Source of the DNA: G963667425 sp963667425 [NCBI: bacterium]
Lineage (GTDB): Bacteria > UBP6 > UBA1177
Assembly (NCBI GenBank): GCA_963667425.1
Contig: OY763407.1
Span: forward strand, 248,001 to 312,000
Direction of reading: 5' to 3'
Length of the DNA: 64,000 nt
The notes under the pieces were generated by a model that was not told where the DNA came from, made no database searches, and saw nothing but the letters and a program-made list of their open reading frames with translations. Shown in pieces: positions 1 to 9,040 of this stretch. Positions within the stretch are counted from its first letter, which is position 1, and the number at the start of each line of letters is the position of its first letter. Made by a program: the position numbers and the translations under genes.

Positions 1-23
1 TTGGCTTAAGGATAGAGGATGAG

Positions 24-2363
24 ATGTTTTCCTACTATTATAACAATGATAATATAGACAAAATGAGAGTAATATATGAAAAAAGAAAGAAGAATGATAA
101 AAAGACCTTTTTTGATTATCTTATTCTCACCGATTATAACTATAAAATAAAAAATTATGGTGCACTGTTAAACTACTCTAAGAATCTTGTATCAGAATAT
201 GATAGTTATCCGATAAGTTATATTTATGCGGCTGAAGCCTGTGAATCGGTTTATAATGTGGATTGTGAAATAGATTACCTTGAAAAGCTTTATAAAAAGC
301 GTCCTGGTTTTAATTTAATGCTTGACAGATTAAGCGCTCTTTATCTTCAGGCTGGAAGATTATCAGGTGCTGAAGAGCTTTTTCATGAATATATGAGAAA
401 AAAATCTGATTCTTTAAGCGGGCTTCTATATGGTGTAACTGTATATTTTGCGCAGGAAAAATATGACAATGCTCTTAAATATGCACAAAAGGCATTGGAA
501 ATAAATCCTGAGTACAGTGAGGCTTTAAAAACTGCCGGTGATATATATCTCGCTTTGGAAAAATATGATGAAGCTTTGGCTTACTATGAAAAAGCATACT
601 CGTTAAATCCTTCTGATGCAGAACTTTCGGTTAAGCTTTCAAACATAAGAAATATGTCGGAAGACTCTTTTCTTAAAACGAATATTATTTCAGATGAAGA
701 AACGCTTAATGTAATTAAAGATTTTAATAAACATAAAATTTCGGACAGCTCTGCTTTTTCCATAATTATAGATTCAGGAGCTGTTCATATTCTTTCTCCT
801 TCTTTTGGTGTGATAAGATCAAGATATACAGTAAAAATAAACAATGATGAAGGGATAAGAGAATTTTCATCTTTTAGAAAAAACAATACAATCGTTTCTG
901 CAAGAATTATTCATAAAGATGGTTCTGTTAATAATTCGTTAAAGTCCGACAGTGATTTCATTTATCCTGAACTGAAAGTTGAAGATGTCTTTGATGTCGT
1001 TTTTGATTCTGAACTTTCAGCAGATTCATGGCATGAGGGAATTGTCGGAGGATGGTTTTTTGCTTCCAGTTCGGATTATGTATTTAAAAGTGAAATAACA
1101 GTTTATGTGCCTAAAAATATTCGGTTTTATTATGATATTAATTCCAAAATAATATCTTATGAACATAAGTCAGGGAAGTTTGAAAATATTTATTCTTTTA
1201 AGGCTGAAAAAATCCTTATGCCTTCTAAAGAAAAGAATATGGATGTGGACACAAATGTTTATCCTTATCTTGCCTACAGCTGTAATGGAAGCTGGGATGA
1301 GTTCAGTGCGCTTCAGTCATCTTTTATAAAATCACAGCAGAATGGAGGCGATGTTGCAAAAAACAAAGCCTTTTCAATTATTGAGGGGGCTGCTGATAAT
1401 GCTGTTGCCAAAATAGAAAAACTTAGAGATTTTGTTGCCAGAGATGTCTCATATTTTTATAACGATAAAGGGGTTTTTAAAATAAAACCGGAGTCAACTT
1501 CAGAAACACTTAAGTCGATGCGTGGTGACTGTAAAGATAAGGCTCTGCTTCTTAAAGAACTTTTAAGCTATGTAGGAATAAAATCAAATTATTCGCTTGT
1601 TAAAAGCGGTGAGAGGGGAAAAGTTTACAGAAAACTTCCTTTTATGCAGTTTGATCATGCAGTCGTATATATTCCTGCTCAGGATGGAATTGAAAATGGT
1701 TTTTTTGTAGATCCTGTTGCAAGTTATGATAATTTCATGCTTATTAATAGTGCTATTGAAGATACTGATGCTTTTGTTATTGATGAAAGTGATTCTTCGT
1801 ATAAGTTTGTAAAAATAAATAACAATGTACCTAATCGAGTTGATTTTATTCAGCTTGAGGATAAAAAATGGCAGATAAAACTTCACGGAGCTTCTGCTTC
1901 GACAATGCGCTATAATTACATGAAAACAGGTGATATTTCATGGTTTGAAGAGCTGCTGGGTAGAATTTCAACAGGAGTAATGATAAACCGTGAGACAATA
2001 AAAATCATCAGTAATCCTTATGATGAACCTTTTGTAATAGAGCTTGAATTTGTGAATGAGTTTTATCCGAAGCCTGTTTCTTTCTTTTTTGATTCTTTTA
2101 TAAAAGGCGGGGAAAGAAACTATGCTTTTGTGGGGTATGATCTTTTGGGGTGGTTAAACTTCAGCTACAAAGATAAATGTCCTCTTTTTTATGATAAAAA
2201 TATTGATAATGATGCCGTTGAATATAAAGTGGAAAAAGGTTCAGAAGGTTGTTTACTTGAATTTAAGGTAAAGAAAGGTTATCTTCAGAAAGATGAATTC
2301 AACATGGCAGTTAAATCTGTGTTAGAAATTTTTCAAAAAGAAAAAGGTGCGGATAATGGTTAA
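24..2363 (+). CDS. TPR / DUF3857 / transglutaminase-like protein, 5' end possibly outside window
   Basis: N-terminal TPR-type helical repeats are visible at about residues 130-206 (periodic Ala/Tyr/Gly pattern, 'EKYDNALKYAQKALEINP'). A beta-rich DUF3857-like region follows at about 230-400, then a transglutaminase-like fold at about 460-570. The likely papain-type triad is present: Cys in GDCKDKA (about 503), His in FDHAVVY (about 544) and Asp in FVDPVA (about 563). This order is typical of DUF3857/transglutaminase proteins of unknown substrate. No signal peptide is seen at this ATG. The frame stays open upstream to base 3 without a stop, so the true N-terminus may lie outside the window. The 3' end overlaps the next gene by 8 bp, making it the first visible gene of a five-gene operon. 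Enzyme activity is inferred, not shown. Confidence 0.8.
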   Translation: MFSYYYNNDNIDKMRVIYEKRKKNDKKTFFDYLILTDYNYKIKNYGALLNYSKNLVSEYDSYPISYIYAAEACESVYNVDCEIDYLEKLYKKRPGFNLMLDRLSALYLQAGRLSGAEELFHEYMRKKSDSLSGLLYGVTVYFAQEKYDNALKYAQKALEINPEYSEALKTAGDIYLALEKYDEALAYYEKAYSLNPSDAELSVKLSNIRNMSEDSFLKTNIISDEETLNVIKDFNKHKISDSSAFSIIIDSGAVHILSPSFGVIRSRYTVKINNDEGIREFSSFRKNNTIVSARIIHKDGSVNNSLKSDSDFIYPELKVEDVFDVVFDSELSADSWHEGIVGGWFFASSSDYVFKSEITVYVPKNIRFYYDINSKIISYEHKSGKFENIYSFKAEKILMPSKEKNMDVDTNVYPYLAYSCNGSWDEFSALQSSFIKSQQNGGDVAKNKAFSIIEGAADNAVAKIEKLRDFVARDVSYFYNDKGVFKIKPESTSETLKSMRGDCKDKALLLKELLSYVGIKSNYSLVKSGERGKVYRKLPFMQFDHAVVYIPAQDGIENGFFVDPVASYDNFMLINSAIEDTDAFVIDESDSSYKFVKINNNVPNRVDFIQLEDKKWQIKLHGASASTMRYNYMKTGDISWFEELLGRISTGVMINRETIKIISNPYDEPFVIELEFVNEFYPKPVSFFFDSFIKGGERNYAFVGYDLLGWLNFSYKDKCPLFYDKNIDNDAVEYKVEKGSEGCLLEFKVKKGYLQKDEFNMAVKSVLEIFQKEKGADNG

Positions 2364-3954
2364 AATAATTGGTTGTTTTTCTGCTTCAGGTGGTGCAGGA
2401 ACTTCTGTAATGACTGCAAATATTGCAGTTTACAGTGCTCAAAAAGGAAAAAAAGTATTACTGATAGATGCTGCTCCTAATGGTGGAACTCTGCATGCTT
2501 ATATGGATATTCCTTACAATGAACTCTCTACTGAAGTACACGAACATTTTTCTGTTCAGCCTCTTATTGCTACCAGTTATCATAATTTGAAATTTTTCTC
2601 AAATATGCGATATACAGATTCAAAAGATTTTAATGACTATTTCATAAAATGGGAAGGAGAGCTTAGAAAAAGTGAATTCGATTATGTTTTTATAGATCTT
2701 GGCAGCTCTATTGATGAATATTCTCTGAAAGCTCTTACATGGGTAGATTTATGTATGCTTTTTACAGCTCCAGACAGCGTTTCTTTTGAAAAAAACTCAT
2801 ATCTGCTTAAATCCATATTTAATTACAGGCTTTCATCTTTATCATTAAAAAACAATCTGGCATATACTGTTGATGATATAAAAAGAAATCAGAAACCATT
2901 TCTTTTTGCTTTAAGAAATCTCCTTTCACTTGTTTCCGAAGAAAGAACAGATATGAAAAAATTCATTACTTCAGTAGTGAAAGATATAAATATAGGAATT
3001 GTTTTTAATAAGATCAGATACAGCTCAAGCGAAGACCATATGGATTATTATCCTATGGTCGTCAGAAATTATTTTGGTTTTGATATAACGCCAATGGGCG
3101 CTATTCCTTATTCTGAAAGCATTGCATCTTCATCCTATTCATGTGAGCCTTTTGTTGTTAATGAGAAAAACAGTGATTTTACAGATTCTTTTTCAACACT
3201 TCTGAGCAGAATGATTTCTGTTCTCTCGAATGAAAAAAGAGTAGTATCTCAACTTTTTAATCCTCTGACATATTATGAAATAATGGGGCTTGATAAAGGA
3301 TGTTCTACACATGATATACAGGTCGCATATGAACTGGTAAAAGGAATATATAATTTGAAAAGCCCAACAATAAGAGGACTTTTTAATGAAGAATCATTAT
3401 ATATATATAATTCACTTCTTTCGGAAATATATTTAAATCTTGTAGATCCTGAAAAAAGAAAAGAATATGATATGGAAGAGAGTTCAAAAAAATTGAAGAG
3501 CTCCTTGCCTGAAAATTTCAGTATGAAAGATACCCTTAAGAAATATGCAAGACAGAAGAAACCTAATAAAATATTTGAAAAAAGAGATATTTTTGGAAGA
3601 GAAGCAGATCAGCAGGCGGAAGATATTTCTATTGACAAAAGTGGAATAAATGATATTTTTGCGAAATATGAAACAGATGTGTTTTGTGGTGAGTATCTTG
3701 CAGAAATACGGGAATCATTGGGAATTTCAACAAAACAGATGTCAGATTTGACAAAGATAAGTGTTTTTGTTATTAAATCTATAGAAGATGATTATTATAC
3801 AAAACTCCCTGCAGAAATATATGTGAAAGGATTCCTGGCAAGTTACTGCAAGGCTCTTGGATTTGAGAAATGGATGGTAGACAAAGTTGTAGAGGACTAT
3901 CTCGGGCTTATGAAAGGCAAAAAAAGAAGGAAGATTGAGCCTGAAAAAGAATAA
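2356..3954 (+). CDS. MinD/ParA-like ATPase fold fused to J-like and RodZ-type HTH domains, degenerate P-loop
   Basis: I chose ATG 2356 (MVKIIGCF), which gives the usual N-terminus of a MinD/ParA protein; a start 9 bases upstream is also open. The P-loop reads SGGAGTS at residues 11-17. The MinD signature lysine is Ser11 and the Walker A lysine is Thr16, so normal ATP hydrolysis is unlikely. Residues about 300-375 look like a J domain (YYEIMGLDKGCS ... DPEKRKEYD) but lack HPD. Residues about 445-520 match the HTH_25 domain of RodZ/cytoskeletal HTH proteins (LAEIRESLGIS ... YVKGFLASYCKALG). No C-terminal membrane span is visible. Translation is coupled to the upstream gene by overlap. A scaffold or polarity role beside a Ser/Thr kinase is an inference. 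Confidence 0.75.
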   Translation: MVKIIGCFSASGGAGTSVMTANIAVYSAQKGKKVLLIDAAPNGGTLHAYMDIPYNELSTEVHEHFSVQPLIATSYHNLKFFSNMRYTDSKDFNDYFIKWEGELRKSEFDYVFIDLGSSIDEYSLKALTWVDLCMLFTAPDSVSFEKNSYLLKSIFNYRLSSLSLKNNLAYTVDDIKRNQKPFLFALRNLLSLVSEERTDMKKFITSVVKDINIGIVFNKIRYSSSEDHMDYYPMVVRNYFGFDITPMGAIPYSESIASSSYSCEPFVVNEKNSDFTDSFSTLLSRMISVLSNEKRVVSQLFNPLTYYEIMGLDKGCSTHDIQVAYELVKGIYNLKSPTIRGLFNEESLYIYNSLLSEIYLNLVDPEKRKEYDMEESSKKLKSSLPENFSMKDTLKKYARQKKPNKIFEKRDIFGREADQQAEDISIDKSGINDIFAKYETDVFCGEYLAEIRESLGISTKQMSDLTKISVFVIKSIEDDYYTKLPAEIYVKGFLASYCKALGFEKWMVDKVVEDYLGLMKGKKRRKIEPEKE

Positions 3955-3969
3955 TATGGAGCATTGATT

Positions 3970-5373
3970 ATGGTAGAACGTTTTGGCAGTTACTATCTTT
4001 TGCACAAAATAGCAACCGGCGGAATGGCGGAAATTTATTTGGCAAGACATGTGAATTCTCCAGCTACAAGTATGCCTGTCGTCATCAAGAAAATACTTTC
4101 AAAATACAGCCATGATCTTGCTTTTATTCAGATGTTTCTTGCTGAAGCAAGGATAATTTGCAATATAAATCATCAAAATATAGTAAAAATATATGATTTT
4201 GATAAGTCCGGAGATATTTACTATATTGCTATGGAGTATGTTTTTGGAAATAATCTTGGTGCTCTTCAGAAAAGTTATGTTGACAGAAAACTTAACTTTT
4301 CTGTTGAAACAGTTCTTGAAATAAGTTTTGCAGTTTTATGCGGCCTCAACCATGCTCACAATACACGTGACAGAAATGGTGTGTTTCTTAACGTAATACA
4401 TCTTGATGTCAACCCTAATAATATTCTTCTTTCATATAACAATGAGATCAAAATTGTTGATTTCGGAATTGCAAGCGCAAAATATACAAAACTTCTTAAA
4501 AACAACCTTGGAGCTGTACAGGGAACGGTAGCCTATCTTTCACCAGAACAGTGTCGGGAAGAGGAAGTAGACAGAAGAAGTGATATTTTTTCTTTTGGAA
4601 TAATAATGTATGAACTCCTTACAGGAAAATATTTATACAAGGATCTTCCAAATGATGCTGCAAGAATAAATGCAATACTTAATGAGCCTGTTCCAAATAT
4701 AAAAGAATATAATCCTGATATTCCTGATGAACTAATTGCAATAGTTGAAAAAGCTCTTAAAAAAAACAGAGATGAACGCTATGCAACTGCTGCGGAAATG
4801 CTTGATGATTTACATAAATTTCAGTACAGGCTTGAATATAATCCGGATTCTGAATCAATATCCCAGATACTTAAAAAATCTTTTCCATCACATTTTCTGA
4901 AAATGAACAAGCTGCTTGAAAAGGCTCAGGCAGATTATATGATGGATGAACTTTTTAAGGATATTGAAGAACTGGAAGACCTTGATATAAGTAAGGTTAT
5001 GCAGATAGATATGACCAAAAAAGAAGAAGAACATCCGGCAGATGATACTCCTGAAAAAGGTAAAAACTTTTTATATATATTGAGCGGAGTTGTCGTTGCA
5101 TTGGCGGTAATTGCTGTAATGATATTTGTCTTTTCCAGGGAAGATGACAGCATAGAGGCTAAAGTTCTGCTCTTTTCGAATCCTCCTGATGCTGAAGTAT
5201 ATGTAAATGGTGAAGATACAGGACGTAAAACACCTGCTGAGATATTTCTTAAGGTTGGTAAAAGCTATATTCTGGAATTTAGAAAAGATAATTTTGAAGG
5301 TGGAATAAATTATAAAGTTAAAAAAGAGGAAAACCAGATCAATCTTCTTCTGAAATCCAACGGAGAACAATGA
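3970..5373 (+). CDS. Hanks-type Ser/Thr protein kinase with PEGA domain
   Basis: ATG 3970 is preferred over an in-frame TTG six bases upstream because GGAG at 3958-3961 sits at proper distance. The kinase domain spans about residues 5-275: glycine loop ATGGMAEIYLA, Lys40 in VVIKK, catalytic loop HLDVNPNN (Asp146), DFG at 164-166 and APE-like SPEQ. The usual HRD arginine is Leu, so this is a non-RD kinase with catalytic residues intact. A hydrophobic span at about 364-386 is followed by a PEGA domain (SNPPDAEVYVNGEDTGRKTP), which would lie outside the cytoplasm. It sits between a MinD-like gene and an Hsp33-like gene, overlapping the latter by ATGA. The substrate is unknown. Confidence 0.9.
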   Translation: MVERFGSYYLLHKIATGGMAEIYLARHVNSPATSMPVVIKKILSKYSHDLAFIQMFLAEARIICNINHQNIVKIYDFDKSGDIYYIAMEYVFGNNLGALQKSYVDRKLNFSVETVLEISFAVLCGLNHAHNTRDRNGVFLNVIHLDVNPNNILLSYNNEIKIVDFGIASAKYTKLLKNNLGAVQGTVAYLSPEQCREEEVDRRSDIFSFGIIMYELLTGKYLYKDLPNDAARINAILNEPVPNIKEYNPDIPDELIAIVEKALKKNRDERYATAAEMLDDLHKFQYRLEYNPDSESISQILKKSFPSHFLKMNKLLEKAQADYMMDELFKDIEELEDLDISKVMQIDMTKKEEEHPADDTPEKGKNFLYILSGVVVALAVIAVMIFVFSREDDSIEAKVLLFSNPPDAEVYVNGEDTGRKTPAEIFLKVGKSYILEFRKDNFEGGINYKVKKEENQINLLLKSNGEQ

Positions 5374-6122
5374 AAGAGTATCATATAAAGCATTTTCTAA
5401 ATTCAAGAAATGGTATGACGATAATTTCTGCAGATATACGGGATATGGTAAGTGATTATCTTAATCATTATATTGACAGCGGAACTGAAACAGTTTCCAA
5501 TCATGGAATGGAAATTCTTAAAGAATTTATGGCATTCACATCTTTAAAATTCTTTTCAATGGATAAAAACTCTATTGAAGGCTGGAACATGTTTCTTCCT
5601 GAGCTAAAAATGAAGTTTTTTATAAGTGTTGATTCTGTTGACAATACATTTGTTGCAAAAGTTGGAAACTATGAGCCTGCAGGGAATGAAAAAACAAGAA
5701 TAATGCTTGTAAAATATGATACTTTAACTAGAAGTAAAACAACAAGTCATATTGCAATAGACTATAAAAAAGATATTTTTGAGTCTCTTACACAGTATTT
5801 CAGGGAAACATCAAATGAAAAGCTTGTAAAGCGAGGTGCTTTTTATTATCTCCTTAAAAAAACAGATGCTGATGAGGATGTTTTTCAAACAGTAGCTTCA
5901 GAATTGATAAACGGTGACTTTAATTTTACAGGATTTACCGAAATGAATGCTGCCAGCTTAAAATTCTTTTGCGGCTGTAGTCATGATAAAATAAAATCAA
6001 TGGTAGCATCTGTCGGCAGAGAAACTTTGCACGAACTCTTTGCTACAGATGATAGTATCATAGCTGAATGTCCAAGATGCGGATTAAAATTTTCATTTAA
6101 AAAGAAGGATTTTAAAATTTAA
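5370..6122 (+). CDS. hslO: Hsp33-like redox chaperone, divergent N-terminal domain
   Basis: The C-terminal region from about residue 195 fits the Hsp33 zinc domain: FCGCSHDKIKSMVASVG followed by ECPRCGLKF, giving the CxC...CxxC ligand set and the conserved helix between them. In Hsp33 these cysteines bind zinc when reduced and form disulfides on oxidative stress, activating holdase activity. The protein has 250 residues against roughly 290 for typical Hsp33, and the N-terminal substrate-binding region is only weakly recognisable. The start overlaps the kinase stop (ATGA), and the stop overlaps the nadK start (TAATG), so it is translated within the operon. The Hsp33 call rests on the C-terminus; equivalence of the N-terminal half is less certain. 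Confidence 0.75.
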   Translation: MKEYHIKHFLNSRNGMTIISADIRDMVSDYLNHYIDSGTETVSNHGMEILKEFMAFTSLKFFSMDKNSIEGWNMFLPELKMKFFISVDSVDNTFVAKVGNYEPAGNEKTRIMLVKYDTLTRSKTTSHIAIDYKKDIFESLTQYFRETSNEKLVKRGAFYYLLKKTDADEDVFQTVASELINGDFNFTGFTEMNAASLKFFCGCSHDKIKSMVASVGRETLHELFATDDSIIAECPRCGLKFSFKKKDFKI

Positions 6123-6952
6123 TGTCAGAAAGGACAATTGTTATCTATCCAAGACAGGATGGAAAAAAGCTTGAAATTATAAAAGCAATAATTGAAGATA
6201 TAAAAGCTGTTACAAAAAAACATAACGTAAATATTGCAATATATCCCGATATTCCTGATTCCGCATTTATGATGATTGCTATAGGTGGTGATGGAACATT
6301 TATTAATGCAGCACATATTGCCTATGAACATGATATTCCTATTGCAGGCGTTAATGCAGGAGATCTTGGTTTTTTAACTGAAATCAAGATGGAAGAAGTA
6401 ACTGAAACAGTAGAAAAATATATACTTATGAAAGAACTCATCTATCAGGAACGAATAATTATGAAAGCCTGGGTTGAAAGAGATGGACAGCAGTTCTTTA
6501 GTAACAAAATACTTAATGAGCTTTATCTTACAAGACTTCCTAATGATTCTATGCTTAGTTTTGAGCTGACTTACAATAACTGTAGTTTGCCGTCTTTTAA
6601 GGCTGATGGTGTAATTGTTGCCACTCCAACTGGTTCTACCGCATACAACCTCTCTTTAAATGGTCCCGTTCTTTTTCCAACTGTACACAGCATAATTATA
6701 AATGCAATGGCACCACATTCACTTACACATAGACCTATGGTACTTCCAAGTTGTGTCGGTCCTCTTGAGATATATTTAAAAGAAGCTAATCAGGCTGTTT
6801 TTGCTGTAGATGGAAGGCGTGCTGTTCCTGTGAGACAGGGTGATAAAATAATTATAAGAGAATCAAAAAGAGACCTTAAATTTATCCCTTCAGGTAATAG
6901 AAATTTTTTTGATATTCTTTCTGAAAAATTTCATTGGGGCAAAAGAAGTTAA
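6122..6952 (+). CDS. nadK: NAD kinase
   Basis: ATP-NAD kinase phosphorylates NAD to NADP. The hallmark GGDGT lies at about residues 55-59 (MIAIGGDGTFINAAH), followed by NAGDLGFLTE and the NAD-binding segment DGVIVATPTGSTAYNLSLNGP, then HSLTHRPMVLP. The length of 276 residues is usual for bacterial enzymes. The ATG overlaps the stop of the Hsp33-like gene by one base. It is the last gene of the operon, followed directly by a strong stem-loop. Co-location with a redox chaperone suggests, as an inference only, a link between NADPH supply and oxidative stress response. Confidence 0.95.
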   Translation: MSERTIVIYPRQDGKKLEIIKAIIEDIKAVTKKHNVNIAIYPDIPDSAFMMIAIGGDGTFINAAHIAYEHDIPIAGVNAGDLGFLTEIKMEEVTETVEKYILMKELIYQERIIMKAWVERDGQQFFSNKILNELYLTRLPNDSMLSFELTYNNCSLPSFKADGVIVATPTGSTAYNLSLNGPVLFPTVHSIIINAMAPHSLTHRPMVLPSCVGPLEIYLKEANQAVFAVDGRRAVPVRQGDKIIIRESKRDLKFIPSGNRNFFDILSEKFHWGKRS

Positions 6953-6954
6953 AT

Positions 6955-6983
6955 AAAAAAGCGGGCTAAAAGCCCGCTTTTTT
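6955..6983. terminator. Bidirectional rho-independent terminator
   Basis: A perfect 12-bp inverted repeat AAAAAAGCGGGC / GCCCGCTTTTTT around a 5-base loop lies between convergent nadK and slyD. The GC core flanked by A and T tracts can terminate transcripts from both strands. Confidence 0.9.
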
Positions 6984-6992
6984 ATTTTTGAA

Positions 6993-7574
6993 TTAATGAC
7001 AGCATCCGTCGTGACCGCAGTCACAGCCTTCATCGTCGCAATCGTCATCACAATCACAGTCATCATCTTCACAACCGCAACCGCAGCCATGATGATGAGA
7101 ATGCATTTCTTCCATACTTTGCTCAAAAGCAGCTCTTTCTTCTTCATTATTGATATCAACTATTTCAATATCAAAAACAAGGGTTTTTCCTGCAAGAACA
7201 TGATTTGAATCCATTTTAACATTTTTGTCATCAAATTCTGTTATAACTACCGGAATAACTTCTCCATGAGGACCGGAGAGTTGAAGTTCAAGTCCTTTCT
7301 CTAAAACGATGTCACTTGGAACATGTTCTATTGGAAATGTAAATACATTTTCAGGGTCCCAATCACCATAAGCATCTTCCGGTGCTATTTTTACATTTAT
7401 TTTGTCACCTGCTTCCTTATCCATTACTGCATCATCGAATCCTTTTATGAGCATTTCTGCTCCGGCTATAAATGCAAGAGGTTCTCTTCCTTCAGATGAA
7501 TCAAATGTTTCGCCGTTATCAAGTTTGCCGGTGTAATGAACTCTTACGAAATCGCCGTTTTTAATTTTTGTCAT
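6993..7574 (-). CDS. slyD: SlyD-type FKBP peptidyl-prolyl isomerase with Cys/His-rich metal-binding tail
   Basis: A cis-trans prolyl isomerase/chaperone. FKBP elements are YTGKLDNGETFDSS, then the insert-in-flap region (EDAYGDWDPENVFTFPIEHVP) and HVLAGKTLVFDIEIVDI. The last 40 or so residues are extremely rich in His, Cys and Asp (HHHGCGCGC, DDDCDCDDDCDD, CDCGHDGCCH), the hallmark of SlyD nickel/zinc-binding tails used in metal delivery, for example to hydrogenases. I start at the ATG ending at 7574 because AGGAG lies nine bases upstream; the longer reading adds an unlikely 11-residue extension. Its transcript ends at the shared terminator with nadK. Confidence 0.93.
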   Translation of the reverse strand: MTKIKNGDFVRVHYTGKLDNGETFDSSEGREPLAFIAGAEMLIKGFDDAVMDKEAGDKINVKIAPEDAYGDWDPENVFTFPIEHVPSDIVLEKGLELQLSGPHGEVIPVVITEFDDKNVKMDSNHVLAGKTLVFDIEIVDINNEEERAAFEQSMEEMHSHHHGCGCGCEDDDCDCDDDCDDEGCDCGHDGCCH

Positions 7575-7721
7575 GCTGTCGTCTCCTAAAATAAAAAAAA
7601 ATGACAAGTTGAGGAATGTTACTTTTTATTGAGATAAAAGCAAGCGAAAAAAATCTTATGATTCAATAATGGATAGGTTATATTCTTAATTAAGATTTAA
7701 TTTAGAGAAAGATAAAATTAA

Positions 7722-7750
7722 TTGTTGACAAATTTATGATGAAATATAAT
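7722..7750 (+). promoter_or_regulatory. Candidate sigma-70 promoter
   Basis: TTGTTG, 17-base spacer and a consensus TATAAT at 7745-7750, about 43 bases ahead of the lipoprotein start at 7793. A better -35 match TTGACA (7725-7730) overlaps but gives only a 14-base spacer. Confidence 0.5.
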
Positions 7751-7792
7751 TATTGCTCTGGTTTATATCTTTCATATTAAAAGGAGTTGCTG

Positions 7793-8932
7793 ATGTTTAT
7801 AAGATTTTGTTTTTATATTCTTTTTGTTGCTGTTTTTGTTTCATGCTCTTCTGTTCCTTCTAAATCGGATGTCCCTGCTAAAAAAGCTGATAAAGCTGTT
7901 TCCGAAACAAAGATTGTTCCTGAAAAAATTGTCATGAGGAAGAAACTTTATACTCCTAAAGAGTTTTTTGATATTATAGATAAGAGTAAGAATCACTATA
8001 TTCTTAAATCTGCGGATGAGACTGATGTTGTTGATTTTGCGAAATCCGGTAATCCCCAAACTTCTGTAAATCCTTATTTGAGGGTTGTTTATGAAAATGG
8101 TTCTAATTTTTCATTAAAAGTTGAAGAGCCTAAGGGGGAGATTGCCGAACTTTATGAGCAGGCTGAGGAAGCTATTACTGCTCGTGATTATAAGAAGGCT
8201 CTGGCTCTTTATGAGAAAACCATGTCTTTGGATGAAAATTATTTTAAAAACTGGACATATCTGGGAAATACTTATTATTTCTTACAGGATTATGAAAAGG
8301 CTGAGAAATATCTTAAAAAAGCGGTTGAGATGAATGATATTGGTTATCAGGAGTATCTTTTTCTTGCTGATGTGTATGATAAAACAGGTGAAAAGGAAAA
8401 ATCTATTGATGCTGCGACCAGAGCTTTTATGTTTAATAGGAATAGTTCCAATGTCAGAATTATTCTGAACCAAATTCTTCGTAAAAATGGTTTGAGGATT
8501 AGAGAAAATCGTTTGAAGTTTCATTATACTATCAATAAGCTTAGTGATGACTCTGTTGAAATTATTCTTAGAAAAAAGGATAATGCAAAATATGCCGGAA
8601 TAGCTATGTGCATGGCTTGCTGGCAGATGGAACCTGATTTTTACAGACTGATGGAATGTAACAACTGCAAATGGAATGCTGAAATATTAAAAAATAGAGA
8701 GTGTTTCATGGGAGCTGCCAATAATATTGAAAATGTCAGATCAAAAGGTGATTTTGTAACACAGGATGAAAAACTGTTTGTTGAAGCTATATTGTCTTCA
8801 TATTTAAATTCTATTGTTTATTGGGAGGTTATAACACCGGATATTCCTAGGCTTGTACTTTTACTTCCTAAAGCTGAAAAGGAAAAAATAGTTGAATATA
8901 TAAAAAAATATGTTTATGAAAAAATAGATTAA
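7793..8932 (+). CDS. TPR lipoprotein of unknown function
   Basis: A signal peptide ends in a lipobox (VFVSC, Cys18), so the mature protein is predicted to be lipid-anchored. I use ATG 7793, six bases after AAGGAG; an upstream TTG is too close to that site. Tetratricopeptide repeats lie at about residues 125-225 (ARDYKKALALYEKTMSLDENYFKNWTYLG). The C-terminal part contains a cysteine cluster (MCMACWQM, ECNNCKW) that could bind metal or form disulfides. I recognise no enzyme family. The gene stands alone with its own promoter and precedes a second transcription unit at 9041. Confidence 0.8.
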   Translation: MFIRFCFYILFVAVFVSCSSVPSKSDVPAKKADKAVSETKIVPEKIVMRKKLYTPKEFFDIIDKSKNHYILKSADETDVVDFAKSGNPQTSVNPYLRVVYENGSNFSLKVEEPKGEIAELYEQAEEAITARDYKKALALYEKTMSLDENYFKNWTYLGNTYYFLQDYEKAEKYLKKAVEMNDIGYQEYLFLADVYDKTGEKEKSIDAATRAFMFNRNSSNVRIILNQILRKNGLRIRENRLKFHYTINKLSDDSVEIILRKKDNAKYAGIAMCMACWQMEPDFYRLMECNNCKWNAEILKNRECFMGAANNIENVRSKGDFVTQDEKLFVEAILSSYLNSIVYWEVITPDIPRLVLLLPKAEKEKIVEYIKKYVYEKID

Positions 8933-8980
8933 CTTTGATTATGTAAAAAATTCATGTTTGTTTTCAAAATTTTCTATTTG

Positions 8981-9008
8981 TTGCAAGAATTGAATATTTT
9001 TGTATAAT
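8981..9008 (+). promoter_or_regulatory. Candidate sigma-70 promoter
   Basis: TTGCAA (8981-8986), 16-base spacer and consensus TATAAT (9003-9008), about 32 bases before the start at 9041. It would drive the 9041-11509 gene group and possibly the transporter gene at 11528. Confidence 0.55.
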
Positions 9009-9040
9009 TAGCTGTTTTGCTGCATTTGTAAGGAGCTGTT

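Noticed and set aside
6996-7208. Plus-strand ORF opposite slyD
   Set aside because: It is the complement of the Cys/His/Asp-rich SlyD tail and has no RBS.
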